NCBI GenBank assembly: GCA_020086605.1
Contig: JACBWW010000049.1
Span: 298,201-362,200, forward strand
DNA: 64,000 nt
Source of the DNA: Lanius collurio
Taxonomy: Eukaryota; Chordata; Aves; Passeriformes; Laniidae
Reading direction: 5' to 3'
Shown piece after piece: positions 25,201-35,514 of this stretch (position 1 is its first letter; each line of letters starts with the position of its first letter). The position numbers were made by a program, and so were the translations under genes. Under the pieces are notes generated by a model, which ran no database searches, was not told the origin of the DNA, and saw only the letters and a list, made by a program, of their open reading frames with translations.

Positions 25201-27489
25201 GGGGGGAGCACTGTCCTCCCTCTGGCACTATTTCAGGATGAAATCCCAGTCCTGTAGCCAAACCATTTGTGTCCCTGACTGATGTTTGTCATCTTCAGAA
25301 AGGTCCAATTTCAGGGAGGGATGGGCAGTGATGAAGTTGTGGAGAGTTGGGTCTTACACCTGCAGAAAACGCTTCAGAAAGGAGGAGAAGCTCTGATCTT
25401 GCAGCAAAGAGGTGGAGGAAGGGCCTCAGGTGACAGTGACAACTGTCAGTGATGGGGGGCTCCCAGGGCATGTCTTCAGTGATCAGTCCATGTCATGGCT
25501 CAGGGATTCCTCACACAGTGGGCACAGGGAGGTGGAATGAGAGGCCTGGAAGCCCTTTATATGTGCCTTGTGATGGATCTGCAGGGAAATCCTCCAGGAT
25601 GCTCTGACCCCAGAATTCTGAGGGATTCATCCAGCACTCAAAATATCAGGCAGAGCCAAGAGCTGTAAACAACCAGGAGCTTTCAAATCCACCATTTCCC
25701 CACCACTTTCCCAGGAGGGATGGCCCAGAGCATATTTTGGCAGGAATAGGGCTGGTTTTATCTCTCACACCAAAGGACTTGGCTCTTTGACCTTTGGGAC
25801 GCGGCCTGAGCCGATTGGGATGGGGGACAAGGACATTCCCAGAGGTCTGTGCTTGGCCATGCCGTGGAGTTTGGGATGCTGTGGTGAGTCAGAGGCAGCA
25901 GCAGCAGCACTGCTGATGGGGAGGCTGTTCCTGGGAGTGTTTGCAAAGCAGAGGCTGGCCTGGAACTCGCTCCATCTGTTGCAGAAGCAGGGATTGCACT
26001 GCCCATGCCATTTAATGCCAGGGATTTCACACCAAGCTGAGCAGTCCTGGTTCACTTTCCAACAAACTCCAGAAGCCTTTGCAGGACAGCTGTCCCAGTG
26101 AGAGCATCCTGCTGTGTCCTGGATGGACACAAGGACCTGGCCAGCCTGGCAGAAGGGTTTCTTGATCAAACCCTGCAGGAATTTCTCAAATCCCTCGGTA
26201 GTTCCAAACCATATTTGACACACCAACTGTGATAACGTTAAGGGACAGTCAACAACCCAGCCTGCTGCTCCTCAGGGCTGCCAGACCCTGCAACAACCAG
26301 CAGAGAAATGTCAGAATTCTCTTCAAACCAGCCACGTGTTTCAGGACTGTTTCTCTCTATTCACCGTACCAGGAGCCAAAGTCTGGCATTCCTGGNNNNN
26401 NNNNNTCACATTTTTCCTATGTTTTAAGAGAAGAAACCAATGAAAATTGAGGTTTGAGACTTAGTGCATAGAAGAACAGAGTTTTCCTTTGCTTTTACTG
26501 GTTTATGATATTTTTACTAAACTGAATAAATGGAAATAAAAGGAAAGCAATGCAAGCAAACCTTTCCCTGGGGTGGAGAGTGCAAAACTCGTGCAAACAG
26601 CATTAGCAAAAGCAGCCCTGCAGGATTTACATCTTGTCACCAACACCTAGAGCATATCAGCATTTTGGAGCTGGCTGTAACACGTGCCTGGGGGAATAAA
26701 CACAAGCTAAACCAGGGATCTAAATATAACTCCGAAGAAGGAATGCAGGAGCTGCAACTTGTCAGGTATTTTCTCTAATGAAGGCTGATCTGTGAGGAAT
26801 TAGCACCAGGGAGATCTGCACACCAGATGCTCTGTAGTCCAGGGCTTGGGAGTTTCAACTCCAAAGTCCACCCAGTGCCAGCTCTGTGGGGCACAGAGGT
26901 GTCAGGAGAAGTTCTCTGCAGCCTCTCACCACTGTGGATCTGTGGTTTAACCAGTTCAGGACTCGACCACCCCTCACTAAGGATTTGCTCATGTAGGTCT
27001 GACCACTTCTCCACAGCTGATCTTAATTCTACCTTTGTGGCCAGTTTGGGTTCAGATCAATGAGCAAGATCTGATTTGTTTCTCCTGGCGATCATTAATG
27101 GACAGCTTTTTATGTGGGAAGGGCTGGTTGATGATCACTGAGCTCTGGAATTCAGCAGTAGGTAGGAGACAGTTAAAAACTCTCCCATGGGAGAAGGAAG
27201 TCCTCAGTTTTACTTAGACCAGAAAAAAGACACCACAAAATCAAAATCAAACCCCCCTTCTGTCAGTGGAACAGACGTGGCCCGATTCCCCAGTGTGATA
27301 AAAGTCCTCTGTGGGAATACAGAAAATCATCATTAATTTGCATCCTTGGACCTCACTTGACCCTGGCCTTCAGGCCTTGCTGTTGCTTTCTTGAGCTGTT
27401 TACCCTCACCTGATGCTCATCTCTCTTTTTTGACTTCTCTGCCTGCTCTGTCCCTTTTCCCATCCTCCTGGATCTGATATCCAAGGGTA
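22217..27489. other. Intronic stretch containing an assembly gap, no gene seen
   Basis: GT-rich DNA at about 22448-22514, T/A-rich DNA around 23480-24110, and otherwise unremarkable sequence. A 194-codon minus-strand open frame at 24240-24824 shows no recognisable domain and no splice context. No transposon was recognised. Confidence 0.4.
26396..26405. other. Assembly gap (10 N)
   Basis: Ten undetermined bases. The flanks (ending CATTCCTGG, resuming TCACATTTTTCC) look like ordinary intron DNA; the true gap length is unknown. Confidence 1.
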
Positions 27490-27571
27490 CCCTGTGCCTC
27501 TGCCCATGGCAGGGGAGTGGAGCTGGGTGATCTCCAAGGTTCCTTCCAGGGCATTCTGTGATTCTGTGATA
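27490..27571 (+). mobile_element. CR1 LINE extreme 3' end, + strand
   Basis: CCTCTGCCCATGGCAGGGGA, GTGATCTCCAAGGTTCCTTC and two intact terminal octamers (ATTCTGTGATTCTGTGAT). About 80 bp retained. Confidence 0.9.
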
Positions 27572-28569
27572 ACCCAAATCTGGCCCAGCACAAGCAATCC
27601 TCTAAGCTCGATCCTCTGGAGTGCTGGGAGGGGGATCAGCCACAAGGAAGTGGATCCAGGACAAGCTGGGTTACAGATGTTTTATCCAAGCAGCATCTCA
27701 TTCCATGTCTCTCCAGCTGGCTCTTTGAGCAATTCCTTGCAATTGTGCACTCATTTCTCTGAGTTAATTTCAGTGATAAATACCTGATATGCAGCTTAAC
27801 AGGGAATCTGTTAATCAGGTGAATAATTGACTAATGCCCAAGATTCTTGGAAGTCTTGCTGGGATCGCCTCTGTGTTGAGATAGAGCAATTCCTGCCACC
27901 AACAGGATCCTTACCTGGCATGAAACTGTTTATTAAAGCAGGCTCAGGATTTTGAAGCATAAATTGCTCCTAATTTCATCAGCTTTCTCTGCTGCCCCAG
28001 GAGTCTTTCCTTGTTTGTCTTCCAGACTTTGTTATTTAACCAGACATTGATCAGGTGATGATGAGGTAATTTCTAGGTATCAAAATTAACAAATCAATTA
28101 ATTAAAAGGAGACCTAGGACTTCCTTTGGCCATCAGTTCTCCTGAATTGGAACTGAAATCGCCGCCAGCTTTATTTATGCAGGGTTGTGTGAATATCTGG
28201 GCAACATTTGCCCTCTTGGGAAAATTACATTTGTTTGTATTTGCTTCGCTTTTTCAGAAGTCCTCCAAAGGTTTATTTGGGAATATGAGCCAGCTCCAGA
28301 TGAACAAGCTGAATAGATAAGGTTGTCCCAGCCAGCTGGGGTCCAGGAGTATGCTCATTGTCCCCTGCCACTGACCCTGCTGTCACCACCTAGCCCATGG
28401 AAACTGGTTATTTTCCATTCAGAGACAACTGGGAGAGTGTTCTGGAGGATTTTCATCTCCCAAACTTGCAGGCTCCTGTGTGGTGCTGCCTGCCCACGGT
28501 CCCCATTCCCCATCTGCTGCACAGCCTCCCATTATGCAAATGGAGGCAGCTCGCTTCAAGTTTATTTCT

Positions 28570-28597
28570 TAATTTAATAAATGTAATTTAATAAATC
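28570..28597. repeat. 14-bp tandem duplication
   Basis: TAATTTAATAAATG is followed at once by TAATTTAATAAATC; one base differs. Confidence 0.75.
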
Positions 28598-29357
28598 TTA
28601 ATGCAATACATTTCTGGTGAATGAAAGGATGGCTGAGTGCATAAAACAGCATCAGCTGTCAGACAGCCTGAGTGTTCTCCAGGAGCTCAGACTGCTCCAG
28701 GGATGGGTTTTTTTTTAAGAAGACTTTGCCAAATCAGATCTGTAGCCATGCCTGGGTCTTGCTTTTGATCATGACCAGGAGGAAAAATTAACTGCCCCAT
28801 CACTGAAATGGAGCCAGGATAAGGAGGAGATGGTGGAATGAGAGGGAGTTGTGTGCAGTGTGACACTGGATGTGCTTTCTGTCTGGGGCTGCAGTGTCAC
28901 ATCTCGTTGATCTCCCCTCTGTCCCTGCACAGAGATTCCAGCTCAGTTCCTTTCCCCCTGCTTGTCAGTGAAGGCAGAAATGAGTGGGCATTGCATTTAT
29001 CCCCTTCTGCAGAATTAAATTCCTGGTGCATCCCACCCAGGTCTGGATGTGCAAGACACCAGAGGAAGATGTTTGAGAGGATCTTTTGGGGAGACAGTTC
29101 AGCCTGGTGATCCCTATTTCCCCAGAATACCCACAGGATCTGATAAGGCTTCAATACTGCAAGGTGGGAGTGGACTGTGGTAATCTCCTAACCAAAAAAA
29201 CCCCAAATCAAACCAGGGACTTCCCTGAATGAACTCCTCTTTGAAACTTTGAAAGGGTAAAAAGGGCCCAGGTCTTTTTAATGTGTCTCCACCAAGGGGA
29301 CACATCAAGGTGTCTGTTCTGGGCTAGAAAACACCTACTTAAAGGCCAGCAAAATTC

Positions 29358-29383
29358 TTGTCTTGAGAGCCAGCTCAAGACAA
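29358..29383. other. 10-bp perfect hairpin
   Basis: TTGTCTTGAG (29358-29367), six-base loop AGCCAG, then CTCAAGACAA (29374-29383). All ten pairs are Watson-Crick. Confidence 0.6.
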
Positions 29384-30295
29384 ATAATTTAGGTTTAATA
29401 ATGGAGGTTTAAAGTCCAAATCCAAAGGTATCCTGAAGAGGATGGGCAGCATTTAAAAGATTGTGACATCTTGCATCAAGGCACCCTAAAGAAGTTTTAA
29501 GGTTTCTGCAGAGGGGGCTCTGCTGACACCACTGTATATATTTGGATAATGAAACAATCCTCATGCTGATAACCAGAAAAATGCCTAAAAATGGTAAAAA
29601 CCACCATCCCTAAGTAAAACTTCCCTGCCAGGCAGCTTCAGCTGAAGCAGGAAACCAAAATAGGGACTGAACTACTGAAGCCTCTGCAAAAGCAAAGAGG
29701 AAAGAAGCAATTAGTTGTAATCTCATTATTTGAATGCTATTCCTGCAAGGATGATTATTCTGACCTGTCAACATGTCATGATAACCTCACACAGAAAGAT
29801 GGAAGAGTCCAACTTTTCCCCATTTTTTTCTTTTTTTTCTTTTTTTTGCATCATTATTATAAAAAAACCCCAAACAACCCAGAATAACGCAACCAATAAA
29901 CAACTGCCCTGCCTTCCTGAGGAATTTTGGGTCAAATGTTCAGCCACTTGAAAAAATATGTAAAATAAAACACATGTATGTGCTGTGGAGGCAGTTGCTG
30001 GGTGATGAGTTACATATGCAAGAAATCAGCATCCCTATGCAAAAGGAGACTCTGGAGGCACCAAGACATATATTTTTGGTCACAGAGACAATTGTGCCTT
30101 TTTTTTTTTTACCTCATTCAAAATTTTTCATGAATGCATTCGTCTCCCTCTTAATATCAGTCTTTTATTTATAGACAAAAATTGACTGTCATTGTTCAGG
30201 GAAGACAATGAGACCAGATTTATGTCAGTTCTTACTCTTTTTCTTTGTTTTTGCAGTAAGAAAAAAAATCTGTGTCTCTGTGTAAATTTAATAAA

Positions 30296-30377
30296 GTAAA
30301 AAAAAACACAAACAAAAAAAACCCCAAACCAAACAAACTCAAACCAGAAAAAAACAAACTAAACCAACCAAACCCAG
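30296..30377. repeat. A-rich low-complexity tract
   Basis: Long A-runs broken by AAACC and AAACAAAC units over about 80 bp, directly before the CR1 fragment at 30401. In the minus orientation it is T-rich and lies downstream of that fragment's 3' end. Confidence 0.85.
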
Positions 30378-30400
30378 AAACTCTTTAGATTTCTTTTCCT

Positions 30401-30530
30401 ACAGAATCAAAGAATTGTTTAGGTTGGAAAAAACCTCCAAGGTCATCAAGTCCAACCATTTACAGAGCATTGCCAAGGCCACTACTAAACAATGTCCCCA
30501 AATGCCATGTTTGTAAGGCCACAAACACTG
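30401..30530 (-). mobile_element. CR1 LINE 3' fragment (GTTGGAAAAGAC type), - strand
   Basis: ACAGAATCAAAGAATTGTTT, GGTTGGAAAAAACCTCCAAG, GTCATCAAGTCCAACCATTT, then GCCAAGGCCACTACTAAACA and TGTCCCCAAATGCCATG. It is the same 3'-end type as the copies at 38809 and 52260. Confidence 0.92.
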
Positions 30531-33390
30531 AAGAATCATTATTCCACCTGCTGGTCCCTTGATAGGCTTTAGGGTTGTTAGGAAGATAAAGGGAAAATTC
30601 CTTTCCCTCCTGAGTTCGAGTGTGTGGGAGAAGTGTTTGAGAACTCCCATTTCAGGCCCCAAACTCTTTTCAACCACCCAGCAAACCCTTGGCCTCTTTC
30701 TGCAGGTGCCTCCAGTAAAACCTCCATGGTTTAGCATGAGGATGGAGTGCCTGGCTAATATTAGCATCTTGGAAGGGTCCTGAGCACAGAAATCCCCTCT
30801 GGAAAGGAGACCATGGCAGTAGGGACCATCTGTGGAAGAGCAGAGTCATCCTCCCTTGCAGTCAGCGCTGCAAATTCCGGAAAATTCCCCCTTGGGCACC
30901 GGGCTCGAGTGTTGGGAGAGGACACGTGGGGCTGTGGGTGGGTGAAAAGCACACAGACTTCCAACAGCTGGCATTCCTGCTGCCACCCACAGTGGAAAAA
31001 GGGCAGGAGAGTTGTGTTTGGAAAAACACCAGGCCCAGCAGAGACTGCCAAGAATCCACCATGTTCCCGTGGTCCGGCTTGTCTCCAGTGGGGTCTTACT
31101 GACACAGGGTTGGGTTTTCCCTGTCCTCCTGCACCCTGATTCACTCAGGAAGTGATCCTGCCCCAAATGGAGGCTCAGTCAGTTCAACTTCTTGTGCTTT
31201 ATATGGCAGAGCACTAAGATGGCCCTGGGAGGTTACAGAAAAAAGGCATGCAGGTCCTGGAAGCTGCATCCAGGAAGGGCTCAGCTGTGTGTTATCCATG
31301 CAGGGTGAACAGGGGAAGATGCAACAAGAAGAGATGGGTTGTGAGGGGGAACTTATCACCTCTAATAACTCCTGAGGGTTTGGCACTAGGGGAAAGTGCC
31401 AGAGATCCAGCCAGGAGTTGTTATCACCTTCACTTAAAGGTCTGGCTTGGTCCTTGCTGACCACATTTCTCTGGCAGCATCAACTGGGTGCTCATAAAAG
31501 TATCAGGGAGATAAAAAAGGTTTCTTTGCAAGAAATGTCTCTGTTGACTGCAAAGGAAGCTCTTTTTCCTCACAGGAGCTTTGTTTTCTCCATCTGAGTC
31601 TGATTTTGTCTGACTCCCTCTGGTTTGGATGCAGTTCCCACATCCAGGATGCAGGAGAGGGGATGGAGGAAGACTCTGGGCTTTTCTCAAATTCACCTTC
31701 TCTCACCTCTCTCTTTTTGGAACTGTTTTATATGTTTCTCCATGGTTTTTGCCCTGATGAGTGTCTGAGGTGGGGGTTACCATTTATTCCATTATATTCC
31801 AATTTATTATTATTTGCTCCCTGGCACCCTGCCTGATGTATCCACCAGAGGGAAATGAGAGCCAAAGGAGAACAACTTTGATGGATAAGACAATGTGTGT
31901 CTGCTCCCAGGTGCTTTTGGAGCTCTCTGAAGACAATTTTTTACCTGCCCATCACACTTGGCCTTGCCAGACTTGGACTGATTTTGCAAGGGAAAATGCA
32001 GAAAGTCCTTGGCAGTTGTGCATAAAAAAAAAAAAAAAGACAAAACCCAAGCTTTTATTTTAATTAGACTTTCCTCAGGAGAGGCAAATTTATATAAATC
32101 TCCAGGGTTTGGCTCTGATAATGTAGATTCCCAAAGGGCTCAGCCCCACATGCTGAGAAGTGTCCAGGGAAAGGGTCTGGGGTTGACAAGAGCAGTGAAA
32201 TGCTTGTGCCTGTCTTGGATGGTTGGTGTGATTGTGGCTTTCTGCTGTGGCCTCATCTCCAACTATTTAAGCTTTTTTCTTCTCTCTGATGTCAGTGACA
32301 GCAACCCTCTACATCCCTTTGTGGATCTGGACATGAAGGTGCCAGAATAATTGTCAAACTGGGCTTGGTTTGGCTGTGGTGGCCTCTCCCAGAGGGCCTG
32401 AAGTTTGGCAGTGGGTGGGCCTTGGGTTCCTTCTGAAGAAAGGTTTATCCATCATGGTGCAGGAGCCATTTGGGATACCCCATATCCCAACCACCTTCTG
32501 GGCTGGAGCCTCTTTCCTCTTCCACCTTTGGGCCTGTCTTGAAAAATGTTGGAATAGAAAGAAGAAAATCTCTTGAAGCAGCACAGGTTCAAGCAGGAGT
32601 GACTCTGGGAGAAATGGTGATGGATGATCACAACTTATCCTAAATATATATTTTTTCAAAAGCTCTGGTCAGGAGATCACTGGTAAATCAAGTTTCAGCC
32701 AACATTATTTGTATAAAACTGGTTCCAGTATTCTTCATGTCCCTTTTGTCCCTCTTTGCATATCAATACAAAAGATAATGACACTGATGAATCTTGCCCA
32801 GTGAAAGCAGGGAAAAAGAGCCATTATCTCTCCTTCCCTCCACATCCAGGTGCAACCTTCTGTCCGTGTCTCCGAGGGGCCCCCAGTGATTTATTGATAC
32901 AGCAATCTGATTTTGGTAATTAAAATTGATTTTCAGCTTAAGCTTTGTAAATACAGTGATCCATAACGAACGTGGGTCATGCTCTGGGGGAAAGTGGGAA
33001 GAGGGAAGAGGGGAGTGAGGATGCCAGGAGGAGTGGTGTGGATGGCAGCTGCAGTGCTAGAGGAGGAGAGAGGCAGGGTGAAGCCTCTGAGCTGCAGTGG
33101 GCTCTGCAGGGCATCCCATAAAAGCCCTGCAGAGTCCCTGGGAATGTGCTGATCCCGCTGCTGTTGGATGCAGCAGGGCTGCCCTGAACCTGGATTCCAG
33201 AGTTATCAGCTCTGGAGGCTCCAAGGCAGCCAAGAAAAGCAGCTGGAGCTGGGAGCTACTGAGATATGGTGTGGAAAAGGAACACAGGGAACAGCTGGCT
33301 CCTGGGAAGAGCTTTGGGGACTCTGAGAGAAATCCTGTCCCTCAGATCCTCTCCTTTAACATCCTCTGGATGGAAATCCACAGATCTTAG
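30531..33390. other. Intronic stretch with copy A of a 163-bp repeat, no gene seen
   Basis: Apart from the repeat unit at 31579-31741 and an A-run near 32026-32038, nothing was recognised. Confidence 0.45.
31579..31741. repeat. 163-bp unknown repeat, copy A
   Basis: Shares about 91% identity by eye with 36320-36482 in the same orientation. The first 63 bases are identical, from CTTTGTTTTCTCCATCTGAG to GGTTTGGATGCAGTTCCCAC; the remaining 100 differ at about 15 positions. Similarity stops sharply at both ends, and the flanks are unrelated. The family is not recognised; it could be part of an LTR, an LTR-element body or a non-autonomous transposon. Confidence 0.85.
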
Positions 33391-33801
33391 AGGAGGCCAC
33401 AAAGATGCTCCCACTGCTCTGGAGACAGGCTGGGAGAGCTGGGGGTGTCCAGCCTGGAGAAGAGAAGGCTCTGGGCAGACCTGATTGTGGCTTTTCATCA
33501 GTTGAAGGGAGCTTAAGAGAAAAAGTGGCTTTTTACAGGACATATCCTGATAGGAAATGGTTTAAAACTATAAGAGGAGAGATTTACACTTGAATTTAGA
33601 AGGGAATTCTGGGCTGGGAGTGTGGTAAGGCCCTGGCACAGGATGCCCAGAGAAGCTGTGGCTGTCCCTGGATCCCTGGAAGTGTCCAAGGCCAGGTTGG
33701 AGCACTCTGGGATAGTGGAAGTTGTCCCTGCCCATGACAGGGCATGGCACTGGATGATCTTTGAGGTCATTTCCAACCCAACCCACTCTGTAACTCCATG
33801 A
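33391..33801 (+). mobile_element. CR1 LINE 3' fragment (about 410 bp), + strand
   Basis: The longest younger CR1 copy. It reads AGGAGGCCACAAAGATGCTC, GAGACAGGCTGGGAGAGCTG, GGGTGTCCAGCCTGGAGAAG, TGCCCAGAGAAGCTGTGGCT and TGCCCATGACAGGGCATGGC, and ends TTCCAACCCAACCCACTCTG. The 5' end enters the last part of the element upstream of the 3' UTR, but no intact ORF2 is left. Confidence 0.95.
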
Positions 33802-34489
33802 AATTTGTCTCTGGCTGCAGCTCAGAGGCTGAGAACAGAGCATTTCCTGCTGCAGAGCCCTGTGCCTGCTGCCACAACCCCCTCTGCCCAGTCTTTGAAG
33901 CATCCCTCTTTCCCAAAACCGTTCCTCTTTCCCTGTGGAGTGGCCTCTCCTGTGGCAAGGACAGGCTGTGCTCACCCTGCACATGCACAAAAATCCTCTG
34001 CTTTCAATGGGCAGGGTGGCAGCACAAACCAGAGGGATCTGTGCTCCTTTTGCCACTGATGTGGGTGAGAACAAGCTGCTTTTCCTGCTTGTGCCTCAGT
34101 TTCCTCAGTCATTCAGGGCAAGGAAGATTGAGTTTCCTTCTGTAAGCAGCCTCAGCAGCCGGGCTGCCTTTGAACTGTCCCTCTTTCTGGAGGAGGAATG
34201 ATCTCCCTGGGCTGTCCCCATCCTGGGGACTGATAAACTGAGCTCTGCTGGGAGATTCACACACTGCAAAAGGCCGGCAGCTCTCTGAAATCTGAGTAGA
34301 AGAGCTCTCCAAGCCCGAAGCCCTCCACCTCCTTCTTCCCCAGGCCAAGCACTTAAATCACTCCCTTTTGAGGTTGAGAGTGAACATGGCAAGCCAGCCC
34401 ACACACTGGCTGTTTTCTGCTTCTGAGCCATTTTTCTAAGCCAGCCCACTTCTGTAGCAGGGCCGCTTCCATTAGCTGATAATCTCACT
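33802..34489. other. Intronic stretch, no gene seen
   Basis: GC-balanced, no recognised element; lies between the young CR1 copy and the older LINE fossil. Confidence 0.45.
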
Positions 34490-34860
34490 GTACAACTTCT
34501 CCAATTGCTTTTGGGAAATCTCAGTGCATAACATCTATTACATTTCCCTTGCCTACCTTGGCAGTAATGCTGCAGCTTCAAAGAACTCCCCACAAGTTAG
34601 TTAAGCAAAAGACCTCCTGCTTGTAAATCCATGCTGGCTGTCTCCTCTAATCCAATTATGCTTTACAAGGTGCTTCCCTCACTAAATCCTGAAAAATTGT
34701 TTCTGATATTTTTACCCACAATTTATGTTAAGCTCCTCGGTGTATAATTGCCTGTCTAATCACATGCTCCTATTTTTGAATAATGGGGTTAGGTTTGACA
34801 TTTCTGCAGTTCTCCCGTGTCATCTGAGAACTGCTCAAATGTTATTACTCGAGACTTCAC
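34490..34860 (-). mobile_element. Ancient LINE (CR1/L3-like) reverse-transcriptase fossil, - strand
   Basis: Reading the minus strand across frames gives decayed echoes of CR1-clade reverse transcriptase in the right order. AEMSNLTPLFKNR stands where the family has W-KKANVTPIFKKG. A Q-x-G-F-x-K-G-x-S-C-like patch (ASMDLQAGGLL) follows, and then a GNVIDVMH-DFPKA-like echo of the catalytic DFSKAFD motif. Stops and frameshifts interrupt it throughout. Also visible on the + strand is the antisense block AAATCCATGCTGGCTG, known from amniote LINE remnants. The similarity is judged from memory, so the exact clade is open. Confidence 0.6.
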
Positions 34861-35154
34861 TCACGTGTGTGTGCCTGTTTCCTCCAAAGCTGGTGGAGTT
34901 CATGTACCTGAACCACGTCTGCACTGATGGCTTTGGTTGTCATTAATGTCCACTCGTCAGCTGAACCCTCTTTTTGATTAGGAATGGGTGGGAAATGCAG
35001 ATGAAGTAGCACGAGTCCTACTCACAGTAGTAGTTCTGCTTCTACTATGAGTATGAGAGGTGGGACTTCATTCAGCCTCCACCTTCAGGCACGAGGAACC
35101 TTCAGCAACCTTCAGTTGCTGGCAGAAACAAGAATTCCTATTCTTCTCTGGAAA
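34861..35154. other. Intronic spacer, nothing recognised
   Basis: Short stretch between two LINE-derived segments. A local near-repeat of ACTACTA/TAGTAG trinucleotides lies around 35020-35050. Confidence 0.4.
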
Positions 35155-35514
35155 AAAAGATGCTCAGGGGAGACTTTATTACACCCTACAACGACCTGGA
35201 AGGAGGCTGTGGCCAGCTGGGCTCAGTGGGCCAGGCTTTTCTCCCAGGTAAGTGATGGCACAAGGGGAAACAACTGCAAGTTGTTGAATCCAGGGGAGGT
35301 TCATGTGGAATATTAGGTAAAATTTCTTCACTGAAAGAGTGGTTAAGCATTGGAACAGGCTGCCAAAGGCAGTGGTGGAATCACCATCACTGGAAACATT
35401 CAAACACTGAGCATAGCTGGCACTTCACCCTGTGGTTTAGTGAATATTGGGGTATTTTCATTGGAGATTGCATTTGATGGCCTTGGAGGCCTTCTCCCAC
35501 CTCAACGATTCCAT
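35155..35514 (+). mobile_element. CR1 LINE 3' fragment (GACTCGATGATC type), + strand
   Basis: AAAAGATGCTCAGGGGAGAC, CTACAACGACCTGGAAGGAG, AATCCAGGGGAGGTTCATGT, GGAACAGGCTGCCAAAGGCA and GTGGTGGAATCACCATCACT, ending near CCTCAACGATTCCATGG. It is more diverged than the related copy at 44881. Confidence 0.9.

Larger units (their letters stand above)
27572..30400. other. Intronic stretch, no gene seen
   Basis: Holds a 14-bp tandem duplication at 28570-28597, a 10-bp perfect hairpin at 29358-29383, T-rich runs at 29826-29849 and about 30099-30111, and an A-rich low-complexity tract at 30296-30377. No exon or transposon body was recognised. Confidence 0.45.

Noticed and set aside
26396..26405. Gap flanks as a possible repeat array breakpoint
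   Set aside because: Neither flank is repetitive, and the gap is only ten placeholder bases.
33061..33080. GAGAGGCAGG-GTG as a possible end of the preceding Sema exon
   Set aside because: The upstream frame does not give Sema-like residues, and the match is only to a few bases.
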